64,000 nucleotides of DNA from JAFGVL01 sp963663245 (GTDB lineage Bacteria; Bacteroidota; Bacteroidia; Bacteroidales; Paludibacteraceae). Of this stretch, positions 54,381 to 63,685 are shown in pieces. The DNA is taken from positions 372,001 through 436,000 of the forward strand of contig OY760143.1 in assembly GCA_963663245.1 (NCBI GenBank). The letters run 5' to 3'. Made by a program: the position numbers and the translations under genes. How positions within the stretch are numbered: the first letter of the stretch is position 1; each line of letters begins with the position of its first letter. The notes beneath the pieces were generated by a model. It was not told the origin of the DNA and made no database searches. It was given only the letters and a program-made list of their open reading frames with translations.

Positions 54381-55832
54381 TTATTTTTGTTTTTTCATGT
54401 ATTCATCAATACCTACTGCCGCTTGTCGACCATCACCCATTGCAAGGATAACAGTAGCACCACCACGTACAATATCTCCACCTGCAAATACAACGGGAAT
54501 AGAAGATTGCATGCTGTCGTTTACAACGATAGTTTGCCATTTAGTCATTTCTAAACCTTCAATTGAACTAGGTACAATTGGGTTTGGAGAAACTCCAATT
54601 GCAACACATACCATATCTACATCTAAGGTTTCGATAGCACCTTCAATTTCAACAGGACTACGACGACCAGAATCATCTGGCTCACCAAGCTCCATTTTTT
54701 GTAAACGCATTTGTTTAACGCGACCTTTTTCATCACCTATATATTCAATAGGGTTGTGTAGAGTTAAGAATTCAATACCTTCTTCTTTGGCATGTTTCAC
54801 TTCTTCTAAACGAGCAGGCATTTCTTGCTCTGAACGACGGTAAACAATCATTGCGCGTTCTGCACCTAAACGTTTTGCAGTACGTACAGAATCCATAGCA
54901 GTGTTACCACCACCAACAATGGCTACTTTTTTCCCGAAGAATACAGGGGTGTCTGATTCTGGATTAGCAGCATCCATTAAGTTAACACGGGTAAGGTATT
55001 CGTTAGAAGAAAGAACGTTGATTAAGTTTTCACCTTCAATATTCATAAAACGAGGAAGACCAGCTCCACTACCTACGAAGAAACATTTGAAGCCGAGTTC
55101 GCCTAAATCTTCTAAAGTAATAGTTTTACCCACTAAGCAGTCAGTAACAAACTTAACACCCATTTTCTTTAATACCTCAACTTCAACGTCTACAATTACG
55201 TTTGGTAGACGGAACTCAGGAATACCATATTTTAATACACCACCAATTTCATGTAGTGCTTCAAATATAGTTACTTCATATCCTAATTTGGCTAAGTCAC
55301 CAGCACATGATAAACCTGCAGGTCCACCACCGATAACACCAATTTTAATTCCATTTGATGGAGCGCATTCTGGCACTGCCATTTTTCCACTGTTTCTTTC
55401 GTAGTCAGCAGCAAAGCGTTCTAGGTGACCAATAGCAACAGACTCTTTGCCCATTTTTACATGGATGCATTTTTCCTCACATTGTGATTCTTGTGGACAA
55501 ACACGACCACATACGGCAGGTAAAGCACTAGTAGCTTTTAAAATTTTAGCCGCTTCCATGAAGTCGCCTTTTTCAATATTCTTCACAAAGCCAGGAATGT
55601 CAATTGAAACAGGACATCCTTCCATACAAGATGGTTTAGCACAGTCGATACAGCGTTGTGCTTCTGTCATCGCTTGTTCTTTTGATAATCCTTGGTTTAC
55701 TTCTTCTTTGTTTGTAGCACGGTATGTTGCATCAAGCTCTGGCATGTGTACACGGTCAAGAGCTGTGCGGTCTTTGGCTTTCATGTTTTTGCGCAATTCG
55801 TCGCGCCATGGTGCATTTCTATCTTCAGACAT
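54381..55832 (-). CDS. nfnB: NfnB, large subunit of electron-bifurcating transhydrogenase (GltD-like)
   Basis: 483 residues of the glutamate-synthase beta-subunit family. N-terminal [4Fe-4S] cysteines (CIDCAKPSCMEGCP, CGRVCPQESQCEEKC), FAD site GVIGGGPAGLSCA, and NADPH site AIVGGGNTAMDSVRTAKRLG. No large GltB subunit is adjacent. The upstream neighbour is a sulfide-dehydrogenase-like FAD/2Fe-2S protein, the pattern of NfnAB, which couples NADH, NADPH and ferredoxin. The two are 43 bases apart and co-transcribed. A GltD of conventional glutamate synthase is the less likely reading. Confidence 0.88.
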   Translation of the reverse strand: MSEDRNAPWRDELRKNMKAKDRTALDRVHMPELDATYRATNKEEVNQGLSKEQAMTEAQRCIDCAKPSCMEGCPVSIDIPGFVKNIEKGDFMEAAKILKATSALPAVCGRVCPQESQCEEKCIHVKMGKESVAIGHLERFAADYERNSGKMAVPECAPSNGIKIGVIGGGPAGLSCAGDLAKLGYEVTIFEALHEIGGVLKYGIPEFRLPNVIVDVEVEVLKKMGVKFVTDCLVGKTITLEDLGELGFKCFFVGSGAGLPRFMNIEGENLINVLSSNEYLTRVNLMDAANPESDTPVFFGKKVAIVGGGNTAMDSVRTAKRLGAERAMIVYRRSEQEMPARLEEVKHAKEEGIEFLTLHNPIEYIGDEKGRVKQMRLQKMELGEPDDSGRRSPVEIEGAIETLDVDMVCVAIGVSPNPIVPSSIEGLEMTKWQTIVVNDSMQSSIPVVFAGGDIVRGGATVILAMGDGRQAAVGIDEYMKKQK

Positions 55833-55875
55833 ATTTTATTATTTTTACAATTTATACATATTTGATTTACAATGA

Positions 55876-56691
55876 TTAAAGTGCTTTGCAGTTTTCTTCT
55901 TCTTCAGCATCTTTAAATGCTCCAAGTCGAGCAATCATTTGATCAAAATCTACTTGGTGTGCATCAAATTCAGGACCGTCAACACAAACAAATTTTGTTT
56001 TTCCACCTACAGTTACACGACAAGCTCCGCACATACCAGTTCCATCTACCATAATAGTGTTTAGAGAAGCTAAGGTAGGAACTTCATATTTTTTTGTAAG
56101 GATAGAAACAAATTTCATCATTACAGCTGGTCCAATTGTAATACAGATATCTACTTTTTCTCGATTGATAATGTCTTCTACACCATTTGTAACTAATCCT
56201 TTTGTTCCATATGAACCATCATCTGTCATTACAACGACTTCATCAGAATATTCACGAATTTGGTCCTCTAAAATGATTAAGTCTTTGCTTCTTGCAGCAA
56301 GTACTGTAATTACTCTGTTCCCAGCTTTCTTTAACGCTTCAACGATAGGTAACATAGGAGCAGTACCTACACCACCACAAGCACAAACTGCTGTTCCGAA
56401 GTTTTCGATATGGGTAGCTTTTCCTAGTGGCCCAACAATATGAGGGATAGAATCACCTTCGTTTAGCACACATAATTTTTTAGAAGAACGACCTACATTT
56501 TGAATTACTAATGTGATAGTTCCTTTTTCTACATCAGAAGATGCAATAGTTAATGGAATTCGTTCTCCTTGCTCATCTACTTTTACCATTACAAAATGCC
56601 CTGCTTTACGGGATTTTGCAATAAGTGGAGATTCAATGTCAAAACGAACTACCTTGTCAGAAAAGACTTCTTTTTTTACAATTTTGTTCAT
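55876..56691 (-). CDS. nfnA: NfnA, small FAD/2Fe-2S subunit of electron-bifurcating transhydrogenase
   Basis: 271 residues of the ferredoxin-NADP reductase/PyrK family. FAD-binding region with IPLTIASSD, NAD-binding region with CACGGVGTAPMLPI, and a [2Fe-2S] site GTGMCGACRVTVGGKTKFVCVDGPEFD. Paired with a GltD-like gene, it forms the Nfn complex that balances NADH, NADPH and ferredoxin, typical of anaerobes and fermenters. It has its own promoter at 56.7 kb. Confidence 0.88.
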   Translation of the reverse strand: MNKIVKKEVFSDKVVRFDIESPLIAKSRKAGHFVMVKVDEQGERIPLTIASSDVEKGTITLVIQNVGRSSKKLCVLNEGDSIPHIVGPLGKATHIENFGTAVCACGGVGTAPMLPIVEALKKAGNRVITVLAARSKDLIILEDQIREYSDEVVVMTDDGSYGTKGLVTNGVEDIINREKVDICITIGPAVMMKFVSILTKKYEVPTLASLNTIMVDGTGMCGACRVTVGGKTKFVCVDGPEFDAHQVDFDQMIARLGAFKDAEEEENCKAL

Positions 56692-56725
56692 AATATCTTT
56701 GGTGTTATTTGTTGAAAAATGAGCC

Positions 56726-56757
56726 CAAAATTACATTAAATAGTAATCATTTACAAA
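56726..56757 (-). promoter_or_regulatory. Promoter for nfnAB
   Basis: On the minus strand TTTG (56757-56754) and TAATTTTG (56733-56726) are 20 bases apart, one base from the phylum consensus spacing. It lies 34 bases before the nfnA start. Confidence 0.65.
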
Positions 56758-56873
56758 TTAGGATAGTAATTATCAACTTAAAACTTTTTAAGTTGGTTTT
56801 TTTGTGTTCAATAGCATATGCAGTTGCTAAAATATATGATGCAACATACTACTTAAAACAAACTTTTTCGTTA

Positions 56874-56881
56874 TATATTTG
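56874..56881 (+). promoter_or_regulatory. -7 element TATATTTG for pepD
   Basis: TATATTTG fits TAnnTTTG and gives a leader of about 90 bases before the pepD ATG at 56978. The -33 element is weak. The rest of the 286-base gap between nfnA and pepD holds nothing else I recognise. Confidence 0.4.
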
Positions 56882-56977
56882 TTCCTGTAGATGTCGCAAT
56901 GAAAGATAAAAAGATAAGTTATCTTTTATTGCTGTTAACCAACAATATTAAAATGTCTATAACTAATTCTTTTTTTT

Positions 56978-58447
56978 ATGAAAAATACACTTAGCAGCCT
57001 TGAACCTAAAATCCTTTGGAAACATTTTTATTCCATTTCTCAAATTCCACATCCTTCGGGAAATACTAGATTATTAAGACAACTAATTATTGATTTTGGA
57101 AAGAATTTAGGATTACAAACTAAAACTGATAAAGCGGGAAATGTTCTTATCCTGAAACCAGCTTCAAAAGGATATGAGTTTAGTAAACAGGTAATTTTGC
57201 AAGCACATATAGATATGGTTCCTCAGAAAAATGCTGGGGTAAAACATAATTTTAAACAGGACCCACTAGATGTATTTGTAGATGGAGATTGGGTAAAAGC
57301 TAGGGATACTACTTTAGGGGCAGATAATGGAATTGGACTTGCTGCAATTTTAGCTGTGCTAGAATCTAAAAAGATTAAACATGGTCCAATTAAAGCTCTT
57401 TTTACAAATGATGAAGAAACAGGAATGCATGGTGCTTTTGGTTTAAAGAAGGAATTTGTGCAAGGAGATGTCTTGATGAATTTAGACTCAGAAGATGAAG
57501 GAGAATTATTTGTAGGGTGTGCTGGTGGAATTGATGCTGATTTTACTTTTCAATATGATGCTGTAGCTATTTCTAAAGGTGATATTGCTTTTAAGATTTC
57601 TATCGGGGGCTTGCTTGGGGGACATTCTGGCGTCGATATTCATTTAGAAAGGGCAAATGCTAATAAATTGCTTTTTAGATTTTTAAAAATAGCGGTTGCT
57701 CATTTTGAGGCTAGATTAGTTTCAGTGAATGGAGGCTCATTACGAAATGCAATTCCTCGTGAAGCAGAAGCTATTATTACTATTCCAGAAGAAGTAATTG
57801 ATGATATAAAAGAATTAGTTGATGAAACTAAACATATGTTTAATGATGAGTTTGAAGGAATAGAAAAGAATATTGAGCTTGAATTTAATCAAATTGATGG
57901 AGTTGAAGGAATACTGCCAGAAGAAGTGCAAGATGATTTAATAAATGCTGTAAAGGCATGCCCCAATGGTGTAAATAGTCATATTCCACAAATGCCATCA
58001 GTTGTAGAAACTTCTACGAATATGGCTGTTATAAAAACAGGAAAAAATAAGATTGTTGTAAAGTGTTTGCTTAGAAGTGCTGTAGAATCAAGAAGATATG
58101 AGCTCTGTTCTATTCATGAAAGTATTTTTTTATTGGCAGGAGCTAAAGTTGAATTTTCAGGTGGGTATCCTGGATGGCAACCAAAATTTACTTCTCCTAT
58201 TTTGAAAGAAATGGAAAAGATATATAAAGAGAAATGGGGAAAGAAGCCTGCAAAAAAAGTAATTCACGCAGGTTTAGAGTGTGGCATAATAGGAGCATTG
58301 AACCCAGATTTAGATATGATATCTTTTGGTCCAACGATACGTTTTCCTCACTCCCCTGATGAGAAAGTAAACATTCCTTCTGTAATGAAATTCTGGGAGT
58401 TCTTAGTGGATGTTCTTAAATGTGATTTGTTAAAAGAAAAAAGGTGA
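56978..58447 (+). CDS. pepD: Cytosolic aminoacyl-histidine dipeptidase PepD (M20)
   Basis: 489 residues. The di-zinc metallopeptidase ligands are visible in AHIDMVP, GADNGIG, NDEETGMHG (catalytic Glu pair) and the late HAGLECG, with a dimerisation lid between about residues 205 and 380. The enzyme cleaves Xaa-His and other dipeptides. No signal peptide, so cytoplasmic. Length matches the family. Monocistronic. Confidence 0.95.
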   Translation: MKNTLSSLEPKILWKHFYSISQIPHPSGNTRLLRQLIIDFGKNLGLQTKTDKAGNVLILKPASKGYEFSKQVILQAHIDMVPQKNAGVKHNFKQDPLDVFVDGDWVKARDTTLGADNGIGLAAILAVLESKKIKHGPIKALFTNDEETGMHGAFGLKKEFVQGDVLMNLDSEDEGELFVGCAGGIDADFTFQYDAVAISKGDIAFKISIGGLLGGHSGVDIHLERANANKLLFRFLKIAVAHFEARLVSVNGGSLRNAIPREAEAIITIPEEVIDDIKELVDETKHMFNDEFEGIEKNIELEFNQIDGVEGILPEEVQDDLINAVKACPNGVNSHIPQMPSVVETSTNMAVIKTGKNKIVVKCLLRSAVESRRYELCSIHESIFLLAGAKVEFSGGYPGWQPKFTSPILKEMEKIYKEKWGKKPAKKVIHAGLECGIIGALNPDLDMISFGPTIRFPHSPDEKVNIPSVMKFWEFLVDVLKCDLLKEKR

Positions 58448-58503
58448 TCCTATTAACTAAGTGAAATATATACAGCTAGTCTTTATCGTAAAGAAAAAAA
58501 ACT

Positions 58504-58511
58504 TATATTTG
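58504..58511 (+). promoter_or_regulatory. -7 element TATATTTG for secDF
   Basis: TATATTTG followed by GCACC fits TAnnTTTG, 48 bases before the secDF ATG. A weak TTTA lies near the -33 position. Confidence 0.5.
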
Positions 58512-58558
58512 CACCTCACTTAAAAAAACTAATTATTTAACGCTTAAAATACTATCAA

Positions 58559-61500
58559 ATGCAAATCAAAGGTTTTATTAAAGTTTTAGCCAGCCTTTTA
58601 ATATTGGTGTGTCTATTCTACCTATCGTTCAGCTTTGTAACGAAACATTATAATGAACAAGCAAAAGAATATTCGAAAGGTGATATTCAAAAAGAATTTT
58701 TCTATTTAGATTCTCTTTCAGCTTCAAAAGTTTGGTTGGGTTATACTCTTAAAGAGTGTCGTGAAAAAGAGATCAATTTAGGGCTTGACCTAAAAGGAGG
58801 GATGAATGTTATATTAGAAGTTTCTGTTCCAGATATTTTGAGAACTTTGGCTAATAATAATAATTCAGAAAATTTTAATAAGGCTGTTGGAGTTGCTGTG
58901 AAACGCCAGGCTAGTAGTCAGGATGATTTTCTAACTCTTTTTGAACAAGCATATACGGAGGTTGATCCTAACGCTCGTTTATCTACAATTTTTAGCACAT
59001 TTGAGTTGAAAGAAAAAATATCGCTTGCTTCTACTAATGAAGAGGTGATGGAAGTATTAAGAGCAGAAGTAGATGCTGCTGTTTCTAACTCATTTAATGT
59101 ATTACGTACTCGTATTGACCGTTTTGGAGTAGTACAACCAAATATTCAACGCTTAGAAAATACTGGTCGTATTTTAATTGAACTACCAGGGATTAAGGAG
59201 CCAGATCGTGTTCGTAAATTATTACAAGGAACAGCTAATCTAGAGTTTTGGGAAACATATGAGTTGTCAGAATTGACAGAAAGTCTTGTTGCTTCAAACA
59301 CTTTATTAAGAGATATGTATGCACCACAGGTTGATTCAACGAAAGTGGAAGCGAAAGAAGTTGTTGTTGAAGAAACGGAAGAGGCTGCTAAAAAATCTGC
59401 TATTGATAGCTTAACAGCAATGATGAGTGGAGATAAAAAAGAGATTGAGAAAGAACAAGTCACTGATGAGCAAAGTAAAAAAGAAAACCCTTTGTTTAGC
59501 ATTTTACAAATAAATGTGAACCAAAATGGTCAGCCAGCTGATGGAGCTATTATTGGTACAGCACATTATTCAGACACTGCGAAAATCAATGAGTATCTTA
59601 ATATGCCTCAAGTAAAAGCATTGTTAAAATCTGATTTGTCAGTTAAATGGGGAGTGAAAGCTATTGATGAAAAAGAATTATATTTTCAATTGTATGCTAT
59701 TAAAGTTACCAATACGGCAGATAGAAAAGCACCACTTGAAGGTGATGTAATTACAGATGCAGCGAATGATTTTGCTCAACATTCTTCATATGCAACAGTT
59801 ACTATGCAAATGAATCCTGATGGAGCAAATATTTGGGCAAGACTTACCGAACAGAATATGGGTAGATGTATTGCTATTGTGTTAGATGGTTATGTGTATT
59901 CTGCTCCACGTGTTAATGATAAAATCTCTGGAGGTCGCTCTGAAATTACAGGGAATTTCACAGTAGAAGAAGCAAAAGATTTAGCAAACGTGTTGAAGTC
60001 TGGTAAAATGCCAGCTCCAGCTCGTATTGTTCAAGAAGATGTTGTTGGGCCTTCACTAGGTCATGAAGCAATCACTAATGGATTTATGTCATTTGCTATT
60101 GCTTTCGCATTAGTATTGCTTTATATGATTTTCTTTTATGGCTTAGTTCCAGGTTTAGTGGCTGATGGCGTTTTACTATTAAATGTATTTTTATTATTCG
60201 GTATCCTTGCATCATTCAAAGCTGTTTTAACCTTGCCGGGTATTGCAGGTATCGTTTTAACCTTAGGTATGGCTGTTGATACAAATGTGCTAATATATGA
60301 GCGTATTCGAGAGGAATTAAGAGGCGGAAAAGGATTAGCTAAAGCTGTAAGTGAAGGGTATAGTAATGCTTCTTCAGCAATTATAGATGCCAATCTAACG
60401 ACTATTATTACAGGTATTGTACTATTTGTATTTGGAACAGGTCCAATTAAAGGTTTTGCTACAACATTAATAATAGGTATTGTTACATCTTTGATCACAG
60501 GCTTTATATTATCACGTGTAGTATTCCAAGCATTAGCAAAATCAGAGAAACTAAAAGACTTAACCTTCTCATCTAAGGCTGCGAAGAACTTTTTGCAAAA
60601 CACTAAAATTAAATTTATTGAGAAGCGAAAAATAGGTTATATTATTTCAGCAATTATGATTGTTGTTACTATTATTTCTTTTGCTCAAAGAGGATTAGAT
60701 CAAGGGATTGATTTTAGTGGTGGTCGTAACTATATTGTAGGTTTTGATTCTAAAGTTCAAACAGAAGATGTTAAGAAAATGCTTCGTTTATCTTTTGATG
60801 GAGAAACACCTAGTGTTATTACGGTTAAATCAAGTTCAGAAGATACAGAAGGAGAAGAGATATTTAAGAATAGAATTAGAATTTCTACTAATTTTAAAAT
60901 TCAAGATACTGCAGAAAGTGTAGATGGTGAAATTGAATCTCGAATATTCAATGGTTTAAAGTCAATTCTTCCGAAGGATATAACTCAAACGGAATTTGTT
61001 AATAAGCATATCTTAAGTTCACAGAAGGTAGGCCCAACAGTAGCAGATGACATTAAAGTTTCTGCTATGTGGGCTGTGTTATTTGCAATTATTGCAATTG
61101 GCTTATATATCTTAATGAGATTTAGAAATGTAGCATTTTCTATTGGGGGTATTGTTGCCTTAATACATGATTCAATAATTATTCTTGGTTTATATTCTTT
61201 ACTACATGGATTAATGCCATTCTCATTAGAAATCAATCAGGCATTTATCGCTGCAATATTAACCGTTATTGGTTACTCAATAAATGACTCTGTAGTTATA
61301 TTTGATCGTGTTCGTGAGTTTAGAACACTTTATCCAAAAAGAGAGTTGAGTGATACTATTAACGATGGATTAAATTCGACTTTAGCTCGTACCTTTAATA
61401 CATCTTTCACTACGATCGTAGTGTTGTTGTCTATTTTCTTATTTGGAGGTGAAAGTATCAGAGGATTTGTATTTGCATTGTTAATTGGTATGGTTGTGGG

Positions 61501-61582
61501 TACCTACTCTTCATTATTTGTTGCGGTGCCTATTGCATACGAGTCATTGAAAAACAGTAAAGAAGAAAAAGCTAAAAAGTAA
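58559..61582 (+). CDS. secDF: Fused protein translocase subunit SecDF
   Basis: 1007 residues. The SecD half has GLDLKGGMNVILEV near residue 85, the P1 periplasmic head, and a helix bundle with GMAVDTNVLIYERIREE. The SecF half begins near residue 690 with GIDFSGGRNYIVGF and ends with a second six-helix bundle (GYSINDSVVIFDRVREF). It uses the proton-motive force to pull secreted proteins out of SecYEG. Fusion is normal in this phylum. A hydrophilic Glu/Lys-rich insert around residues 260-310 lies within the periplasmic domain. Confidence 0.95.
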   Translation: MQIKGFIKVLASLLILVCLFYLSFSFVTKHYNEQAKEYSKGDIQKEFFYLDSLSASKVWLGYTLKECREKEINLGLDLKGGMNVILEVSVPDILRTLANNNNSENFNKAVGVAVKRQASSQDDFLTLFEQAYTEVDPNARLSTIFSTFELKEKISLASTNEEVMEVLRAEVDAAVSNSFNVLRTRIDRFGVVQPNIQRLENTGRILIELPGIKEPDRVRKLLQGTANLEFWETYELSELTESLVASNTLLRDMYAPQVDSTKVEAKEVVVEETEEAAKKSAIDSLTAMMSGDKKEIEKEQVTDEQSKKENPLFSILQINVNQNGQPADGAIIGTAHYSDTAKINEYLNMPQVKALLKSDLSVKWGVKAIDEKELYFQLYAIKVTNTADRKAPLEGDVITDAANDFAQHSSYATVTMQMNPDGANIWARLTEQNMGRCIAIVLDGYVYSAPRVNDKISGGRSEITGNFTVEEAKDLANVLKSGKMPAPARIVQEDVVGPSLGHEAITNGFMSFAIAFALVLLYMIFFYGLVPGLVADGVLLLNVFLLFGILASFKAVLTLPGIAGIVLTLGMAVDTNVLIYERIREELRGGKGLAKAVSEGYSNASSAIIDANLTTIITGIVLFVFGTGPIKGFATTLIIGIVTSLITGFILSRVVFQALAKSEKLKDLTFSSKAAKNFLQNTKIKFIEKRKIGYIISAIMIVVTIISFAQRGLDQGIDFSGGRNYIVGFDSKVQTEDVKKMLRLSFDGETPSVITVKSSSEDTEGEEIFKNRIRISTNFKIQDTAESVDGEIESRIFNGLKSILPKDITQTEFVNKHILSSQKVGPTVADDIKVSAMWAVLFAIIAIGLYILMRFRNVAFSIGGIVALIHDSIIILGLYSLLHGLMPFSLEINQAFIAAILTVIGYSINDSVVIFDRVREFRTLYPKRELSDTINDGLNSTLARTFNTSFTTIVVLLSIFLFGGESIRGFVFALLIGMVVGTYSSLFVAVPIAYESLKNSKEEKAKK

Positions 61583-61590
61583 AAAACACT

Positions 61591-61641
61591 TTATATAACA
61601 AAAGAGCTGACTTAATTTAAGTCAGCTCTTTTGTTATATAA
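61591..61641. terminator. 25-bp perfect palindrome, bidirectional terminator
   Basis: Bases 61591-61615 are the exact reverse complement of 61617-61641 around a single central base. It lies between the stops of convergent secDF and the NtrC-type gene, 8 and 10 bases from each. Its length exceeds the other terminators in the window. Confidence 0.85.
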
Positions 61642-61651
61642 CTATTTAAGC

Positions 61652-62803
61652 TTATGCGAAAGCATCAATATCTTCTGTAGAAATTATATTTCCACCTAAG
61701 ATTATTAACCTTTCTACGACATTACGTAGTTCTCGGATATTGCCAGACCATATTTTCTTCTGCAGACTCTCTAGAGCTCTCTTATCAAACATTTTGTTAG
61801 CTATGCCCTGCTCAATACATATTTGTTTCGCAAAGTGTTCTACGAGCAGCGGAATATCCTCTAGGCGGTCGTTAAGTTTCGGAGCATTAATTAAAATTAC
61901 ACTTAATCGATGATAAAGGTCTTCTCGGAAATTCCCTTTCTCAATTTCTTCTTTTATATTCTTATTTGTTGCGGCTAGTACACGAACATTTATTTTTATG
62001 TTTTTGTCGCTACCAACAGGAGATATTATATTTTCTTGTAAACACCGTAGTACTTTTGCTTGAGCCGAGAGACTCATATCTCCAATTTCATCTAAGAATA
62101 TAGTCCCTTCGTTAGCTTGTTCAAACTTGCCTGAACGATCTTTATGTGCTGAAGTAAATGAACCTTTGGTATGTCCAAACAATTCACTTTCGATAAGCTC
62201 TGATGGAATAGCAGCACAGTTAACTTCAACAAATGGTTTAGTATTACGCTCACTAAGGTGATATATTTGTCGAGCAATTACTTCTTTTCCAGTTCCATTT
62301 TCTCCAGTAATTAGAATGCGAGCTTCAGTTGGAGCCACGCGAGTAATCATTTCACGCACCTTCTCTAAGCTTGCTGATTCTCCTACCATTTCATATTTCT
62401 TATCAATCTTTTTCTTTAATATTTTAGTTTCGGCAATAAGAGTTGTTTTGTCCAAAGCATTCCGTACAGTTATTAAAAGACGATTTAAGTCGATAGGTTT
62501 CTCTATAAAATCAAAGGCGCCTTTTTTTATGCATTCAACAGCAGTTTCAATATTTCCGTGACCAGATATCATAATAACTGGCGTCTCATTGCCATCTGCT
62601 TTAATCTTTGATAAAACTTCAATCCCATCCATCTCTGGCATCTTTATATCTGAGAAAATGATATCGTAATTCTTTTTATTCAACATTTCTAGGCCTTTTA
62701 CACCTGTTTCTGCCAAATCAACTTTATGTTTCTCGAACTCTAAAATGTCTTTGAGTGTACTTCGAATATTTCTTTCGTCGTCTATTACAAGAATTTTAGC
62801 CAT
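61652..62803 (-). CDS. NtrC-family response regulator without DNA-binding domain
   Basis: 383 residues. Receiver domain (1-120; phospho-Asp in FSDIKMPEMDG, Lys in EKPID), then the sigma-54-activating AAA+ domain: GENGTGKE Walker A, FGHTKGSFTSA in place of the usual GAFTGA loop, Walker B GTIFLDEIGD, and WSGNIRELRN. The protein ends right after the AAA+ lid, with no Fis-type helix-turn-helix. It could act on sigma-54 from solution. The start is 18 bases after the DUF3108 gene, so they share a transcript. The cognate kinase is not in the window. Confidence 0.9.
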   Translation of the reverse strand: MAKILVIDDERNIRSTLKDILEFEKHKVDLAETGVKGLEMLNKKNYDIIFSDIKMPEMDGIEVLSKIKADGNETPVIMISGHGNIETAVECIKKGAFDFIEKPIDLNRLLITVRNALDKTTLIAETKILKKKIDKKYEMVGESASLEKVREMITRVAPTEARILITGENGTGKEVIARQIYHLSERNTKPFVEVNCAAIPSELIESELFGHTKGSFTSAHKDRSGKFEQANEGTIFLDEIGDMSLSAQAKVLRCLQENIISPVGSDKNIKINVRVLAATNKNIKEEIEKGNFREDLYHRLSVILINAPKLNDRLEDIPLLVEHFAKQICIEQGIANKMFDKRALESLQKKIWSGNIRELRNVVERLIILGGNIISTEDIDAFA

Positions 62804-62821
62804 AGTGGTATATTTTAGTTG

Positions 62822-63655
62822 TTATTTTATTTCAGCGTTAAATGGGTATTTTGTATTGCTAACACTTTTGAGCATTACCTTTAATGACCCTACCCGTATT
62901 TTTGTTTCAATCATAACAGGTATTCTGTTTTTATCGTCCGTAATCCATACAGTCATCGCATCCTCATCTTTAAATACGCTTCCAGTAATTAATTGAGGCC
63001 TAAGTTTAATGCAATTATATTTTCTCCCATTGTGAAGCTTAATTTTTTCTTTTCCTAAGTATTTTAAGGATAAATTAAACTGTTCATCATCATCATCAAT
63101 TATTATTGAAAATGGTAAACTTTCATTCTTTTTTAAGCCTTTAAAATTACTATTCCTTATTTTGTAAATTGCAGTAACGAGATCAGTTACGTTATTGTTT
63201 AATGTGAGCGTATCAATATTAAATCCTTTTTTTCGGTGGCAATGTGTGGTTACTGTTGTTTTATTTTGACCAATGTCTCTAAACCAATATTCATCTTTTG
63301 CTCTGTAGCTATCTTCTCTTACAATACGTTTGTGATACTTGGGTAAAAAGCTTTCTTTCTCTACAATTGTAGCTAGTGTATCTCTAACAAAATAAAACTT
63401 ATCAAAGCTCTTTAAGCTATGTCCTGTTGCTGATAAATAATAAGATGGTTTTTCTTTATAAGTAGTTGACATTACTGAGAAATTAGCCCTGCCAGCATTT
63501 ATCCATATTAAGCCCCAGTTGTAGTATAAATCATAACTAATTTTTTCTCCAGCTTTAAAGACGTTATTCTGAGTACTACCTTTACTTGCGGTTAATACAA
63601 ACATGACAGCAACTAAAAGGAATATGCTTTTTTTATAGATTGATAATGTATTCAT
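62822..63655 (-). CDS. DUF3108 secreted protein
   Basis: 277 residues with a signal peptide (SIFLLVAVMFVLTASKG), then a DUF3108 fold: GEKISYDLYYNWGLIWINAGRA, FYFVRDTL, and late MTVWITDDKNRIPVMIE. The family is a periplasmic beta-sheet protein of unknown function. It starts 30 bases after the Ig-like gene and 18 bases before the NtrC-type gene. Confidence 0.85.
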   Translation of the reverse strand: MNTLSIYKKSIFLLVAVMFVLTASKGSTQNNVFKAGEKISYDLYYNWGLIWINAGRANFSVMSTTYKEKPSYYLSATGHSLKSFDKFYFVRDTLATIVEKESFLPKYHKRIVREDSYRAKDEYWFRDIGQNKTTVTTHCHRKKGFNIDTLTLNNNVTDLVTAIYKIRNSNFKGLKKNESLPFSIIIDDDDEQFNLSLKYLGKEKIKLHNGRKYNCIKLRPQLITGSVFKDEDAMTVWITDDKNRIPVMIETKIRVGSLKVMLKSVSNTKYPFNAEIK

Positions 63656-63685
63656 AATTAGCAGAGAATTATAAAAGGCGTTTTA

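Noticed and set aside
54376..56722. Several long plus-strand open frames (up to 167 codons) opposite nfnAB
   Set aside because: They are antisense to well-conserved coding sequence; their composition is the Ser/Pro/Thr-rich pattern expected of shadow frames and none has a domain.
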